From: Betaproteobacteria bacterium
GTDB lineage: Bacteria; Pseudomonadota; Gammaproteobacteria; Burkholderiales; Burkholderiaceae_C
Direction of reading: 5' to 3'
DNA length: 64,000 nucleotides
Assembly (NCBI GenBank): GCA_016716535.1
Contig: JADJWD010000005.1
Coordinates: 248,001-312,000 of the forward strand
The notes below the pieces were generated by a model that did no database searches, had not been told where the DNA came from, and saw nothing but the letters and a program-made list of their open reading frames with translations. Below, one piece after another: positions 16,181 through 24,834 of the stretch (within the stretch, counting starts at the first letter, position 1; every line of letters starts with the position of its first letter). Both the position numbers and the translations under genes were made by a program.

Positions 16181-18082
16181 TCAGAAGGTCTCCCAGCCGT
16201 CGTCGGCGCCGGCGGGGCTGGTGCTGGCGGCGGCGGGCTCCGCCGGTGCGGCGCTTGCCGCCGACGCGCCGGGCGCGGCCGGTGCGGCCGGAGCGGCCTT
16301 GGTGGCCGACGCCGTGACGGCGGCCGAAGAACGCGCGGCCGGCGCGGGCGCCGAAGGCGCGGACGGCGCAGGCGCAGACGGCCGCGCCGACAGGGCCGCG
16401 AGCGCGGAGGCAGAGGCAGAGGCAGAGGCCGGGGCGGCGGACATCGGCCGCGCTGGGCCGCCGCGCGCCTGGCCGATCGCCTGCTGCGCCAGTTGCTGCG
16501 GCGACGCGGCAGCCACCCCGCCGGCGAGCCGGAAGGTGTTGACGAGCGCGGCAAGCTGCCGCGACTGCTCGCGCAGCGCTTCGGCCGCGGCGGCGCTTTG
16601 TTCGACGAGGGCGGCGTTCTGCTGCGTCGCCTGGTCGAGCGCGCCGACGGTGTCGCTGACCTGCTGCACGCCCTGGCTCTGCTCGCCGGCGGCGGCGCTG
16701 ATCTCGCCGATGATGTCGCTGACGCGCTGCACGCTGGTGACGATCTCGCCCATCGTGCTGCCGGCGTCGGCGACCAGGCGCGAGCCCGACTCGACCCTGT
16801 CGACGGAGGAGCCGATCAGCGCCTTGATCTCGCGCGCGGCCTCGGCGCTGCGTTGCGCGAGGCTGCGCACCTCGGCGGCGACGACGGCAAAGCCGCGGCC
16901 CTGCTCGCCGGCACGTGCCGCCTCGACCGCGGCATTCAGCGCCAGGATGTTGGTCTGGAAGGCGATGCCGTCGATCGTGCCGATGATGTCGGCGATCTTG
17001 CGGCTGCTGGCGCTGATCTCGTCCATCGTCGCGACGACCTGCGAGACGACCTCGCCGCCGCGCTGCGCGACGCTGGAAGCCGAACTGGCGAGCTGGTTGG
17101 CGGTGCGCGCCGACTGCGCCGTCTGGTTGACGGTGGCGGTCAGTTCGGTCAGCGCGCTGGCCGCCTGTTGCAGGTTGCCTGCCGTCTGCTCGGTGCGCTG
17201 CGAGAGGTCGCCGTTGCCCGAGGCCACCTCGACGCTGGCCGCCTGCACCCGCGTCGAGGCCAGCGCGAGGTCGCCGACCACCTGCGCCAGCCGCTGCTGC
17301 ATGCGCTCGAGCGCGCCCAGCAGTTCGGCAGGCTCGTCGGCGCCGCTGCATTCGATGCAGCCGGTGAGATCACCTTCGGCGATGCCGAGCGCCGCCTCGC
17401 GGGCGCGGGCGATCGGTTGCGTGATCGAACGCGAGTTCAGCAGCGTCAGCGGCACGACGACAAGCAGCACCGCGACGCTGACGACGCCCAGGGCGATCAC
17501 CAGCAGCGTCATCGTGCGCTCGAACTCGGCCTGGCCGGCGCGCACCTCGGCGTCGACGAGGGCGGCGATCTTGTCGACGGCGGCGGCGGCGGCCGCGAAC
17601 TCGGCCTTCGGCCGCGCCAGCATGCGTTCGGCGGCGCGCAGGTTGTCGTAGGCGCCGCCCTGGATGTTGTCGAGCACCGGCACGAGCGACTGGCTGTACG
17701 TGGTGATGTGCGTGCCGGCTTGGCGCGCGAGCACGTTGTCCTCGTCCTCGGCGCCTTCGAGCAGGCCGGCCAGCGCCTTGTGCGCGGCGTCGATCTCGCG
17801 CAGCCACTTCTCGCGCAGCCGGCGCACCGCGTCGCCGTCCTCGTACTCGATCAGCATCTGCTTCTCGACCAGGCTGACGGCGGCCAGTTGCAGGCGGATC
17901 GCGCCGACGCGCTCGGCCTCGTGCACCGAGTGGCCGATGAACTGCTCGTTCAGCGCCTTCACGCGCAGGCCGGCGGCGACGGTGACGCCGCCGACGAGCG
18001 TGAACATCGACACGACGATCAAGATCGCCCCCAGCATCCGTGTGCGCACCGTGAAGCGGCGCATCAGTTGCATGGCATTCAT
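16181..18082 (-). CDS. Methyl-accepting chemotaxis protein with C-terminal GWETF pentapeptide
   Basis: 633 residues. A membrane helix at about 15-37, a four-helix-bundle periplasmic sensor (to about residue 185), a second helix (LVIALGVVSVAVLLVVVPLT), HAMP and a signalling domain with the intact tip (FQTNILALNAAVEAARAGEQ). After the signalling coil a long Ala/Pro/Ser-rich linker runs to the extreme C-terminus, DDGWETF. That ending matches the NWETF-type tether that docks CheR and CheB in enteric receptors. Neither enzyme is encoded in this operon. The operon order is cheA, this gene, cheW. Confidence 0.94.
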   Translation of the reverse strand: MNAMQLMRRFTVRTRMLGAILIVVSMFTLVGGVTVAAGLRVKALNEQFIGHSVHEAERVGAIRLQLAAVSLVEKQMLIEYEDGDAVRRLREKWLREIDAAHKALAGLLEGAEDEDNVLARQAGTHITTYSQSLVPVLDNIQGGAYDNLRAAERMLARPKAEFAAAAAAVDKIAALVDAEVRAGQAEFERTMTLLVIALGVVSVAVLLVVVPLTLLNSRSITQPIARAREAALGIAEGDLTGCIECSGADEPAELLGALERMQQRLAQVVGDLALASTRVQAASVEVASGNGDLSQRTEQTAGNLQQAASALTELTATVNQTAQSARTANQLASSASSVAQRGGEVVSQVVATMDEISASSRKIADIIGTIDGIAFQTNILALNAAVEAARAGEQGRGFAVVAAEVRSLAQRSAEAAREIKALIGSSVDRVESGSRLVADAGSTMGEIVTSVQRVSDIIGEISAAAGEQSQGVQQVSDTVGALDQATQQNAALVEQSAAAAEALREQSRQLAALVNTFRLAGGVAAASPQQLAQQAIGQARGGPARPMSAAPASASASASALAALSARPSAPAPSAPSAPAPAARSSAAVTASATKAAPAAPAAPGASAASAAPAEPAAASTSPAGADDGWETF

Positions 18083-18257
18083 CGTCTGTCGGCTCCTGGA
18101 AGGTCTTCGGTGGGGGCAAGGTGTTGCGGCGTTGCGGCGGCCGTCTTGTTGCGTTGTCTTGACGTTGAAGGACCGCGCGCGGCGGGGCAGCGGGGCTCGG
18201 GCGGGCAGGCGCTTCGGTGGCGTGTCAGTGACGTACCGGTGGCGCCTCAGTGGCGCA

Positions 18258-20522
18258 TCAGTGGCGCGAGCGGCGCACGAGCGAGCCCACGTCGAGGATC
18301 AGCGCGACGCGGCCGTCGCCGAGGATCGTCGCGCCGGACACGTCGGGCACCTTGCGGTAGTTGGCTTCGAGGTTCTTCACCACCACCTGCTGCTGGCCGA
18401 GCAGCTCGTCGACGAGCAGCGCGACGCGGCCGCCTTCGGCCTCGACGACGACCATGATGTTGCTCGCGTGCTCGAAGTCGAAGCGCGGCACGCCGAACAC
18501 GCGCTCGAGGTCGATCACCGGCATGAATTCGTCGCGCACCTCGACGACGCGGCCGCTGCCGCCGATCGTGCGGATCATGTCGGCGCGCACCTGGAACGAC
18601 TCGACGACGGAGGACAGCGGCAGGATGTAGCACTCCTCGCCGACGCCGACGCTCATGCCGTCCATGATCGCCAGCGTCAGCGGCAGGCGCACGCGCACCG
18701 TCATGCCGTAGCCCTCGGCCGAGTCGATCTCGACCGAGCCGCCGAGCGCGGTGATGTTGCGCTTGACGACATCCATGCCGACGCCGCGGCCGGAGACGTC
18801 GGTCACCTGCTCTGCGGTGGAGAAGCCCGGCGCGAAGATGAGGCCGTAGACCTCCTGGTCGGTCAGCGAATCGGGCGCGTCGAGGCCGCGCTCGCGCGCC
18901 TTGGCCAGCAGCTTGTCGCGGTTCAGGCCGCGGCCGTCGTCGCGCACCTCGATGACGATGCTGCCGCCCTGGTGGCTGGCGACGAGCGTCACGGTGCCGT
19001 GCTCGGGCTTGCCGGCGGCGCGGCGCACGTCGGGCATCTCGATGCCGTGGTCGCAGCTGTTGCGCACCAGGTGCGTCAGCGGATCGGTGATCTTCTCGAC
19101 CAGGCCCTTGTCGAGCTCGGTCGCCTCGCCGACCTGCACGAGCTCGACCTTCTTGCCGAGCTTGCCGGCCAGGTCGCGCAGCATGCGCGGGAAGCGGTTG
19201 AAGACCATCGACATCGGAATCATGCGGATGCCCATCACGGCTTCCTGCAGATCGCGGGTGTTGCGCTCGAGGTCGGCCAGGCCGGCCGAGAGCTGCTGGT
19301 GCAGCGCCGAGTCGACGTCCTTGCCGGTCTGCGCCAGCATCGCCTGCGTGATGACGAGCTCGCCGACGAGGTTGATCAGCTGGTCGACCTTCTCGACCGA
19401 GACGCGCAGCGTGCTCGCCTCGGCGGCGGCGCCGGCGACCGGCTTGTCGGCGCGCGGCGCCGCGCCGGAGCGCGTGGCCTGTGGTGCGGCCTGTTGCGCG
19501 GCGGCGGCGCTGGTGTGGGCGGGCGGCTCCGCGGCCGCGGCCGGCGCGGGGTGCGGCGCGGTCGGTGCGCCCGGGGCTTCGTCGAAGAAGCCGTAGCCGG
19601 GGTCGGCGGCGGGCGGGGGCGCGGGTTGCGCGGCTTGCGGGGTGGACGCGGCCTGCGGGACGTGCGGGGCGTGCGCGCGCGCGGCGGCGTCTTCGTTCGG
19701 CGCGCCAGGCGCGCCGGCATGGAAGCCGTAGCCGGGGCCGAGCGGCGCCAGGCGCACCTGCTCGCGCGAGACGTGGAAGCTGAACAGGTCGATCAGCTCG
19801 CTGTCGGTGCTGTCGGTGATGACGCGGAAGCGCCGCAGGCCTTCTTCGGCGCGGCCGCCGTCGAGCGGCTCGATACGGCCGAGGCCGGCGATCTCGTTGA
19901 AGAGCGCGACGATGCTGTCGGCAGCGGCGACATCGGGCATCGGGCCGAGGGTCAGTTCGAGGGCGCGTTGCGCCGCCGCGGTATTCGCCGTTGTCGATGT
20001 GTCGGCCGGCGCGGCCGTCGTCGAAGGCGCGGTCGTGGCCGCCGTGACGGGCGCCACAGCCGATGACGGGCTCGGCGCGGCCGGCCCGGCCTGCCCGGCC
20101 ACCAGCGCGCGGATCGTCGCCAGCAGCTCGCGCGTGTCCACCGCCGCCGCGCCGCTGCCCTGGTGGCGTGCGAGCATGTCCTTCAGCGCGTCGCCCGAGG
20201 CGAGCAGCGCGTCGACCATCGCGGTGTTCGGCGCCAGCTCGTGGCGGCGCAGCCGGTCCAGCAGCGTCTCCATCTCGTGCGTCAGCTCGGCCACGTCGGC
20301 AAAGCCGAACGTTGCCGCGCCGCCCTTGACCGAGTGCGCGCAGCGGAAGACGGCGTTCAGCTCCTCGTCGTCGGCGGCCACGAGGTCGAGTTCGAGCAGC
20401 ATGCGCTCCATCGCCTCGAGGTTCTCGCCGGCCTCCTCGAAGAAGACTTGATAGAACTGCGACAGGTCGATGCCGGCCGACAGGTGCGCGCCGGTGCTGG
20501 GCGAATCGGAGGGGTGGGCCAT
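18258..20522 (-). CDS. cheA: Chemotaxis histidine kinase CheA
   Basis: 754 residues. Hpt domain with the phospho-His63 in RCAHSVKGGAATFGF; a small P2-like region at about 185-257; a long Pro/Ala linker with two copies of PGYGFxxxAPGAP (263-275 and 308-320); dimerisation helix (LRVSVEKVDQLINLVGELVI); ATPase with N box HLVRNSCDHGIEMP and G1 IEVRDDGRGL, G2 SGRGVGMDVV; and a CheW-like P5 domain to the C-terminus. It phosphorylates CheY in response to receptors via CheW. It lies 59 bases after cheY in the operon. The ATPase and phospho-site residues look intact. Confidence 0.96.
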   Translation of the reverse strand: MAHPSDSPSTGAHLSAGIDLSQFYQVFFEEAGENLEAMERMLLELDLVAADDEELNAVFRCAHSVKGGAATFGFADVAELTHEMETLLDRLRRHELAPNTAMVDALLASGDALKDMLARHQGSGAAAVDTRELLATIRALVAGQAGPAAPSPSSAVAPVTAATTAPSTTAAPADTSTTANTAAAQRALELTLGPMPDVAAADSIVALFNEIAGLGRIEPLDGGRAEEGLRRFRVITDSTDSELIDLFSFHVSREQVRLAPLGPGYGFHAGAPGAPNEDAAARAHAPHVPQAASTPQAAQPAPPPAADPGYGFFDEAPGAPTAPHPAPAAAAEPPAHTSAAAAQQAAPQATRSGAAPRADKPVAGAAAEASTLRVSVEKVDQLINLVGELVITQAMLAQTGKDVDSALHQQLSAGLADLERNTRDLQEAVMGIRMIPMSMVFNRFPRMLRDLAGKLGKKVELVQVGEATELDKGLVEKITDPLTHLVRNSCDHGIEMPDVRRAAGKPEHGTVTLVASHQGGSIVIEVRDDGRGLNRDKLLAKARERGLDAPDSLTDQEVYGLIFAPGFSTAEQVTDVSGRGVGMDVVKRNITALGGSVEIDSAEGYGMTVRVRLPLTLAIMDGMSVGVGEECYILPLSSVVESFQVRADMIRTIGGSGRVVEVRDEFMPVIDLERVFGVPRFDFEHASNIMVVVEAEGGRVALLVDELLGQQQVVVKNLEANYRKVPDVSGATILGDGRVALILDVGSLVRRSRH

Positions 20523-20581
20523 CGTCGTGAGTCCGTTGTCTTCTCTGCGGGGGCGGCGTGCGGAATTGACCGGGCGAGCGT

Positions 20582-20944
20582 TCAGCGGATGACCTTGCCG
20601 ATCACCTCGATCAGCTTGACCGGGTCGAACGGCTTGACGAGCCAGCCGGTGGCGCCGGCGGCGCGGCCGGCCTGCTTCATCTGGTCGCTGCTCTCGGTGG
20701 TGAGGATGAGGATCGGCGTCGACTTGAACTTCGGGTGGTCGCGCAGCTTCTTCGTCAGGCTGATGCCGTCCATGCGCGGCATGTTCTGATCGGTGAGCAC
20801 GAGGCTGAAGTCGCGCCCGCCGGCCTTCTCGTAGGCGTCCTGCCCGTCGACCGCCTCGACGACATTGAAGCCGGCGTTCTTCAGCGTGAACGAGACCATC
20901 TGGCGCATCGAGGCGCTGTCGTCGACGGCAAGGATCGAGTGCAT
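20582..20944 (-). CDS. cheY: CheY-type single-domain response regulator
   Basis: 120 residues, a bare receiver: acidic pocket Asp8/Asp9, phospho-acceptor Asp52 in VLTDQNMPRMDG, the Thr in ILTTESS and the Lys in WLVKPFDP. Phosphorylated by CheA, it would bind the motor switch or another target. It is followed by cheA and preceded by a compact CheZ-like gene in the same operon, which fits a CheY with its own phosphatase. Confidence 0.95.
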   Translation of the reverse strand: MHSILAVDDSASMRQMVSFTLKNAGFNVVEAVDGQDAYEKAGGRDFSLVLTDQNMPRMDGISLTKKLRDHPKFKSTPILILTTESSDQMKQAGRAAGATGWLVKPFDPVKLIEVIGKVIR

Positions 20945-20996
20945 TTGGGGTTCTCCGGAATCTCGAAAGCGGGTGGCAGCGGCGGCAAGGGGCGGT

Positions 20997-21464
20997 TCAG
21001 AACAGCTCGATCGAGCCGGCGTCCATCTCGTCCTGCGTGACGGGGTTCGGCCGCGCCGGGATGTCCTCGATGACGGGGGCGCCGTCTTCGTCGGCGCCCA
21101 GCGTGTCGGCGGCGATGCGGTCGGCGCAGCCGCGCAGGCGGCGCGTCGTGTGCGTGATCAGCTGGCTGGCCATGTCCTGGAACTGCATCGCGGTGATCGC
21201 GCCGGCCAGGTGCGTGAGCGCCTGCTGCATCTCGTCGCTGCTCAGGTGCGGGTGGTCGGCGAGGATGTCCTGCACGCGCCGCACTTCGGCGCTGGCACCA
21301 TGGAAGTGCGCGAGCAGCGAGTCGCCGGCGTCGGCGAGCAGGCGCTGCAGCCGATCGAGGTCGTTGCTGACGACCAGCAGGTGGTCCTGCAGATCGGCCG
21401 CCTGCATCAGCGGCAGGCCGCCGGCAGCGGGCGCAGGTGCTGCGGTGGGGTCGTTGGCGAGCAT
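20997..21464 (-). CDS. cheZ: Compact CheZ-like CheY phosphatase
   Basis: 155 residues from ATG 21464 (MLANDPTAAP). The central helix has AITAMQFQDMASQLITHTTR, with Asp97 and Gln101 spaced like the catalytic D-x3-Q of E. coli CheZ. The extreme C-terminus, TQDEMDAGSIELF, resembles the CheY-binding tail of CheZ (QDQVDDLLDSLGF). The protein is shorter than enteric CheZ, about 214 residues, mainly in the linker. It is the first gene of the chemotaxis operon and lies just before cheY. The assignment rests on these motifs and context; overall similarity is low. Confidence 0.75.
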   Translation of the reverse strand: MLANDPTAAPAPAAGGLPLMQAADLQDHLLVVSNDLDRLQRLLADAGDSLLAHFHGASAEVRRVQDILADHPHLSSDEMQQALTHLAGAITAMQFQDMASQLITHTTRRLRGCADRIAADTLGADEDGAPVIEDIPARPNPVTQDEMDAGSIELF

Positions 21465-21706
21465 CGGGCGGGGTCGGCGCAGGGCCTCGTAGGGGGTCCG
21501 GAGCGGGCGGGGCCATGCATGCGGCAAGCCGCGCCGGGCACCGGTCGTCCAGGCATTTTCGGCAGGGGGGTGTCGAACATTGAGCCGAACTTGGGCATCA
21601 ACGCGGCGCTATTCCGTTGCCTAAAGCGCGGTGGAAACGTCGTCGGCAGCGCCGGCTTGGCCGCCCGGCCCGCGGCCGCCCGTTGGCCTTTGTCATACTG
21701 CCCGCC

Positions 21707-22897
21707 ATGCCTGCCACGCCCGCCCGTCCCGGCGCGCCCGCTTCCTCTTCTTCATCGTCCCGCCGGCGGCCGCCGTGCCGCCTGTTGCACCTGGAGGATT
21801 CGGAACTGGACCACTCGCTGGCCCTGGCCTACCTCGCCCGCGCCGGCCTGCGCGTGCACGCGGTGCGCGTCGAGACCCGTGCGGAATTCGCACGCGCGCT
21901 CGACGAGCCTTGGGACGTGGTGCTGTCGGACTACAACCTGCCGGGCTACTCGGGCCTGGCGGCGCTGAGCGACCTGCGCGAGCGCGGCCTGGACCTGCCG
22001 TTCATCCTGGTGTCGGGGATGATCGGCGAGGACACCGCCGTCGAGGCGATGCGCAACGGCGCCGCCGACTACCTGCTGAAGAACAACCTGGCGCGCCTGG
22101 CGCCGGCCGTCGAGCACGCGATCTCCGCCGGCGAGGTGCGGCGCGCGCGCGCCGAGGCCGACCGGCAGCTCGCCGCTTCGCGCCAGCGCCTGTCGGAACT
22201 GGCGCAGCATCTGCAGACGAGCGTCGAGACCGAACGGCACGCGATCGCGCGCGAGATCCACGACGACGTCGGCGGCTCGCTCGCGGCGCTGCGCTTCGAA
22301 CTCGACTGGGTGCGCCGGCACAGCCAGGACCCGGCGGTGCGCGAGCGCACCGGCACGGCGCTGGAGCTGCTGACGCATGCCACGCAGGCGAGCCAGCGCA
22401 TCATGCAGAACCTGCGCCCGGCGATCCTCGAGCAAGGCCTCGTCGCGGCGCTGCAATGGATGGCGGCGAACTTCGAGCAGCGCACCGGCATCCGGTGCAG
22501 CTTTCGCGCCAGCCACGAGCGCATGACGCTGCCGCCGCTGGTGCCGCTGGTCGCCTACCGCACGGCGCAGGAGGCGCTGACCAACATCACCAAGCACGCC
22601 AGTGCGCGCCGCGTGACGATGGACCTGTCGCTCGGCCGCGGCGTGCTGTCGCTGGAGATCAGCGACGACGGCCGCGGCATCGCGCCGGCCGACCTCGCGA
22701 AGGCACAGAGCTTCGGCATCCGCGGCCTGCACGAGCGCGCGTCCACCGTGGGCGGCTGGGTCGAGCTGAGCGGCGGGCGCGGCAGCGGCGCGACGCTGTT
22801 GCTGTCGGTGCCGGTCGATTCACCCGAAGACAGCCAGCCGGTCGGCCCCGGCGGCCCCGCCGACCCGGAAGAAGAGGTCTGGGCCACCCGCTACTGA
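21707..22897 (+). CDS. Receiver-histidine kinase (HisKA_3/NarX type), cytoplasmic
   Basis: 396 residues from ATG 21707. An N-terminal receiver (about 24-140) has the acidic pair in LHLEDSELDH, phospho-Asp75 in VVLSDYNLPGYSG and the Lys in YLLKNN. A coiled stretch leads to a HisKA_3 domain with His185 in AIAREIHDDVGGSLAALRFE and an ATPase domain (ALTNITKHASARRV, LEISDDGRGIAP, FGIRGLHERA). No membrane segment or other sensor is visible. The receiver must therefore be its input, phosphorylated by another kinase. The stop is one base before the response regulator start, so the two are co-translated. It is divergent from the chemotaxis operon across a 242-base gap with nothing recognisable. Confidence 0.92.
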   Translation: MPATPARPGAPASSSSSSRRRPPCRLLHLEDSELDHSLALAYLARAGLRVHAVRVETRAEFARALDEPWDVVLSDYNLPGYSGLAALSDLRERGLDLPFILVSGMIGEDTAVEAMRNGAADYLLKNNLARLAPAVEHAISAGEVRRARAEADRQLAASRQRLSELAQHLQTSVETERHAIAREIHDDVGGSLAALRFELDWVRRHSQDPAVRERTGTALELLTHATQASQRIMQNLRPAILEQGLVAALQWMAANFEQRTGIRCSFRASHERMTLPPLVPLVAYRTAQEALTNITKHASARRVTMDLSLGRGVLSLEISDDGRGIAPADLAKAQSFGIRGLHERASTVGGWVELSGGRGSGATLLLSVPVDSPEDSQPVGPGGPADPEEEVWATRY

Positions 22898-22898
22898 C

Positions 22899-23570
22899 AT
22901 GATCGACGTCATCCTCTGCGACGACCACGCGCTGATCCGGCGCGGCATTCGCGACACGCTGCTGGACGCGAGCGACATCCGCGTGCTCGGCGAGGCCGGC
23001 GATTACGGCGAGCTGCGCACGCTGATGCGCCAGCTCTCGCAGCAGCGCGCCGAGCAGGGCGGCCGGCCCGGCCCGTGCGACGTGCTGGTGCTGGACATCA
23101 ACCTGCCCGGGCGCAGCGGCCTCGACGCGCTGGCGGCGCTGAAGGACGAGGGGTCGCCCGTGCGCGTGCTCGTCGTCAGCATGTACCCCGAGGACCAGTA
23201 CGCGCTGCGCGCGCTGCGCGCTGGCGCCTACGGCTACGTCAACAAGGGCGGCGACCCGCAGACCATCGTGCAGGCGGTGCGCGCGGTGGCCGCGGGCAAG
23301 AAGTACGTGACGCCGGAGATCGCGCAGATGCTCGTCGAGCACCTGAACGCGCCGGTGGCCGAGAACCTGCACCAGACGCTGTCCAACCGCGAGATGGAGA
23401 CGCTGGTGTTGATCGCCAGCGGCAAGCGGCTGGCGGACATCGCCGAGAAGCTGGCGCTGAGCCCGAAGACGGTGTCGGTGTACCGCGCGCGCGTGCTCGA
23501 GAAGCTGCAGCTCTCGAACAACGCGGAGCTGACCGTCTACGCGATCCGCAACGGGCTGGTCGGGCAGTGA
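22899..23570 (+). CDS. NarL/LuxR-type response regulator
   Basis: 223 residues. Receiver with Asp8/Asp9, phospho-Asp66 in VLVLDINLPGRSGL, and the Lys in YVNKGG. The C-terminal LuxR helix-turn-helix reads NREMETLVLIASGKRLADIA then LSPKTVSVYRARVLEKL. It is the evident partner of the kinase gene one base upstream. Its stop overlaps the GTG start of the next gene by four bases, so all three may form one unit. Target genes are unknown. Confidence 0.94.
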   Translation: MIDVILCDDHALIRRGIRDTLLDASDIRVLGEAGDYGELRTLMRQLSQQRAEQGGRPGPCDVLVLDINLPGRSGLDALAALKDEGSPVRVLVVSMYPEDQYALRALRAGAYGYVNKGGDPQTIVQAVRAVAAGKKYVTPEIAQMLVEHLNAPVAENLHQTLSNREMETLVLIASGKRLADIAEKLALSPKTVSVYRARVLEKLQLSNNAELTVYAIRNGLVGQ

Positions 23571-24817
23571 AGGCGGCCGCCGCCATCGGTGACGCAGCGG
23601 CGACGCAGGCGCGCACCGGCGGGCGCGACTGGCTTTCGCTGGCGCTGCTGGAGGCGCGCAACGAGTTGCTGGCGCGCTGGGCGCAGCTCGCAACGCCCGA
23701 GGCGCACGGGGCGCACGGGGCGCCGGCGGCGGGCGCCGGCAACGAGGCGGCGCGGCTCGCCGTGCGCGCCGGCTGGTTCCAGGAGTGGTGGCTCGGCCGG
23801 CACGTGCAGCGCGCGCGTGGCGAGGCGGCCGATGGTGCGTCGCCGCGGCTGCCCGGCATCGAGCCGCGCGTCGAGGGCTGGCTGCGGCGCGCCGAAGCGG
23901 GTGATGCCGATGCGGTGCGCGGCTATCTCGGCCAGGCGCTCGAGCAGACGCTCGACCTGCTCGGGCATGCCGACGACGACGCAACGGGCCTGGTCTTCTT
24001 CCGCCTCGCGCTTCAGCACGAGGATCGCGTCAGCGAGCGGCTCGGGCACGCGCTCGTTGCGTTGTTGCCGCCGCCGCGCGCCGAGCGGCCGCCAGTGGGT
24101 GTGCCGGCGGCGCGCTGGCAGCTGGGCAGTGCCGACACCGGCGCCGCGTTCGTGCCCTGGGGCGAACGCTGGGCGCACGAGGTGGCGGTGCCCGAGTTCG
24201 AGATCGACGCGCAGTGTGTGAGCTGGGCGCGCTTTGCCGAGTTCGCCGAGGACGGCGGCTACGACCGGCGCGAGTGCTGGAGCGACGCCGGCTGGGCCTG
24301 GCTGCAACGTGACGGCCGGCGCGCGCCGCGCGGCGTCGAGCAACTCGCCGGCAGCGTGCTCGTGATGCGCGCCGGCCAGCTGATGCGCGCCCCCGCGCAG
24401 CAGCCGGCGATGCAGGTCACGCGGCATGAGGCCGAGGCGTGGTGCCGCTGGGCCGGCCGGCGGCTGCCGACCGAACCCGAGTGGGAGCTGGCCGTGCACA
24501 CGGCCGCACGGCGCGGCTTCGCATGGGGCGACGTGCTCGAATGGGTGGCCGGCAGCGCGCGGCCGTACCCCGGCGCGCCGGCGCGCGTGCCGCCGGGGAC
24601 GCTGGACGTGATCCTGCGATCCCACGTGGCCGACGCGCCCAGCGCGCCTGCCGGGCCCGGCAGCGCCGAAGGCAGCATGCTGCCGCCCGCGCCCTGCGGC
24701 GTACTGCGCGGCTGCACGACGGCGACGCCGGCACGCTGGCGGCACCCGAAGGCCCGCCGCTTCGCGCTGCCGCACGACGACCGGCAGCGCAGCGGCTTTC
24801 GAAGCTGCGCGCTGTAG
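23567..24817 (+). CDS. Formylglycine-generating-enzyme-family protein (EgtB-like), function unknown
   Basis: 416 residues from GTG 23567, overlapping the regulator stop (GTGA). The C-terminal half has the FGE/sulfatase-modifying fold as in EgtB-type non-haem iron enzymes: VPEFEIDAQCVSWARFAEF, GWAWLQRDGRRAP, VTRHEAEAWCRWAGRRLPTE, PEWELAVHTAARRGFAWGDV and a terminal SGFRSCAL. The N-terminal half is helical and only vaguely DinB-like (GWFQEWWLGRHVQRA); I cannot see a clear three-His iron site, so catalysis is unproven. Being coupled to a two-component system is unusual for EgtB relatives. It could be a sulfoxide synthase, a related oxygenase or a non-catalytic sensor. Confidence 0.7.
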   Translation: MKAAAAIGDAAATQARTGGRDWLSLALLEARNELLARWAQLATPEAHGAHGAPAAGAGNEAARLAVRAGWFQEWWLGRHVQRARGEAADGASPRLPGIEPRVEGWLRRAEAGDADAVRGYLGQALEQTLDLLGHADDDATGLVFFRLALQHEDRVSERLGHALVALLPPPRAERPPVGVPAARWQLGSADTGAAFVPWGERWAHEVAVPEFEIDAQCVSWARFAEFAEDGGYDRRECWSDAGWAWLQRDGRRAPRGVEQLAGSVLVMRAGQLMRAPAQQPAMQVTRHEAEAWCRWAGRRLPTEPEWELAVHTAARRGFAWGDVLEWVAGSARPYPGAPARVPPGTLDVILRSHVADAPSAPAGPGSAEGSMLPPAPCGVLRGCTTATPARWRHPKARRFALPHDDRQRSGFRSCAL

Positions 24818-24834
24818 CTCGTCAGCTCGAAAGC

